This document shows positions 63,666 through 64,000 of a DNA stretch of 64,000 nucleotides, piece by piece; position 1 is the first letter of the stretch; each line of letters starts with the position of its first letter. The stretch is from Saccoglossus kowalevskii (Eukaryota; Hemichordata; Enteropneusta; Harrimaniidae). The notes beneath the pieces are model-generated. The model had not been told where the DNA came from. It did no database searches and worked only from the letters and a program-made list of their open reading frames with translations. Location: contig NW_003106598.1 of assembly GCF_000003605.2 (NCBI RefSeq), positions 333,802 through 397,801 on the forward strand. The letters are read 5' to 3'. A program made the position numbers and the translations under genes.

Positions 63666-64000
63666 CTGAATATAAAAAAGAAAGAAGAAAGAAGAAAGAA
63701 GAAAATTAACAGATGAGTAAATTAAGTTTTGAAATTAAATGTAGAATTGGTAATCATCTATCTTTTGTAATATTAATAATATATAGCCAGAGTTCCCAGA
63801 GTTCTTTGCGGGTAGAACACCAAAAATATTTCTCCACCACACACCACAATTTTGTGGTGAAGCACCACAAGACTTTTACTTCCCATATTCTTGGGATTTT
63901 TTAGTTATTAGAGTGCTTTGTGATAATATCTTCTAACTGGTAAACAAGTTTTAAAATACGTTATCAATAGCTGATGATAATCTTTTTGTGAATGCAAAGA
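63666..64000. other. Intron of the LIM gene at the right edge
   Basis: Starts with a polypyrimidine/acceptor context for exon 63535-63665 (minus strand), then an (AGAAGAA)-type purine microsatellite at about 63676-63704. Nothing coding seen. Confidence 0.6.

Overview
This is animal nuclear DNA: AT-rich, with five intron-rich genes, GT-AG introns, poly(A) signals, many small DNA-transposon derivatives and intronic minisatellites. The best reading is an invertebrate deuterostome (hemichordate, cephalochordate or echinoderm). That rests on protein resemblance to vertebrate orthologues and on gene order, and the species cannot be fixed from the window. There are two assembly gaps (10785-11631 and 22589-22638).

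Layout from left to right. (1) 702-13365 (+): 3' part of a large coiled-coil gene, tentatively CCDC150-like, with 12 visible exons; the last gap cuts through it. (2) 17837-31946 (-): complete 13-exon WRAP73 (WD40, centriolar satellite/microtubule-anchoring protein), 442 aa. (3) 32216-33484 (+): complete two-exon MRPL51 (mitoribosomal protein mL51), 145 aa, head-to-head with WRAP73 across a 269-bp shared promoter. (4) 39536-56434 (-): complete six-exon TPRG1/TPRG1L-type gene, 331 aa. (5) 60898-63665 (-): last three visible exons of a zyxin/LPP-family LIM protein that runs off the right edge.

The gene order is informative. Human 3q27-q28 carries LPP-TPRG1-TP63 and human 1p36.32 carries TPRG1L-WRAP73-TP73. 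Here LPP/zyxin, TPRG1-like and WRAP73 sit in one row, as expected of the unduplicated ancestral segment behind the two human p63/p73 neighbourhoods. No p53-family gene is visible in the window.

The rest is mostly a graveyard of small transposons. It includes a two-gene DNA-transposon remnant (28.1-29.1 kb) with a THAP zinc-finger exon at one end and a convergent exon resembling the P2X7 intracellular (ballast) domain at the other. It also includes a 940-bp TIR element with six copies of a TTAGCACGGGCTAA-type motif, TTAA-flanked MITEs, several MITE families ending in TACTGT/ACAGTA, a Helentron/HINE-like element with a variable number of internal repeats, LINE-type 3' ends with pentanucleotide tails, and five homogeneous minisatellites (24, 48, 21, 52 and 20 bp). 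No tRNA, rRNA, CRISPR array or LTR/retrovirus-like element was recognised.
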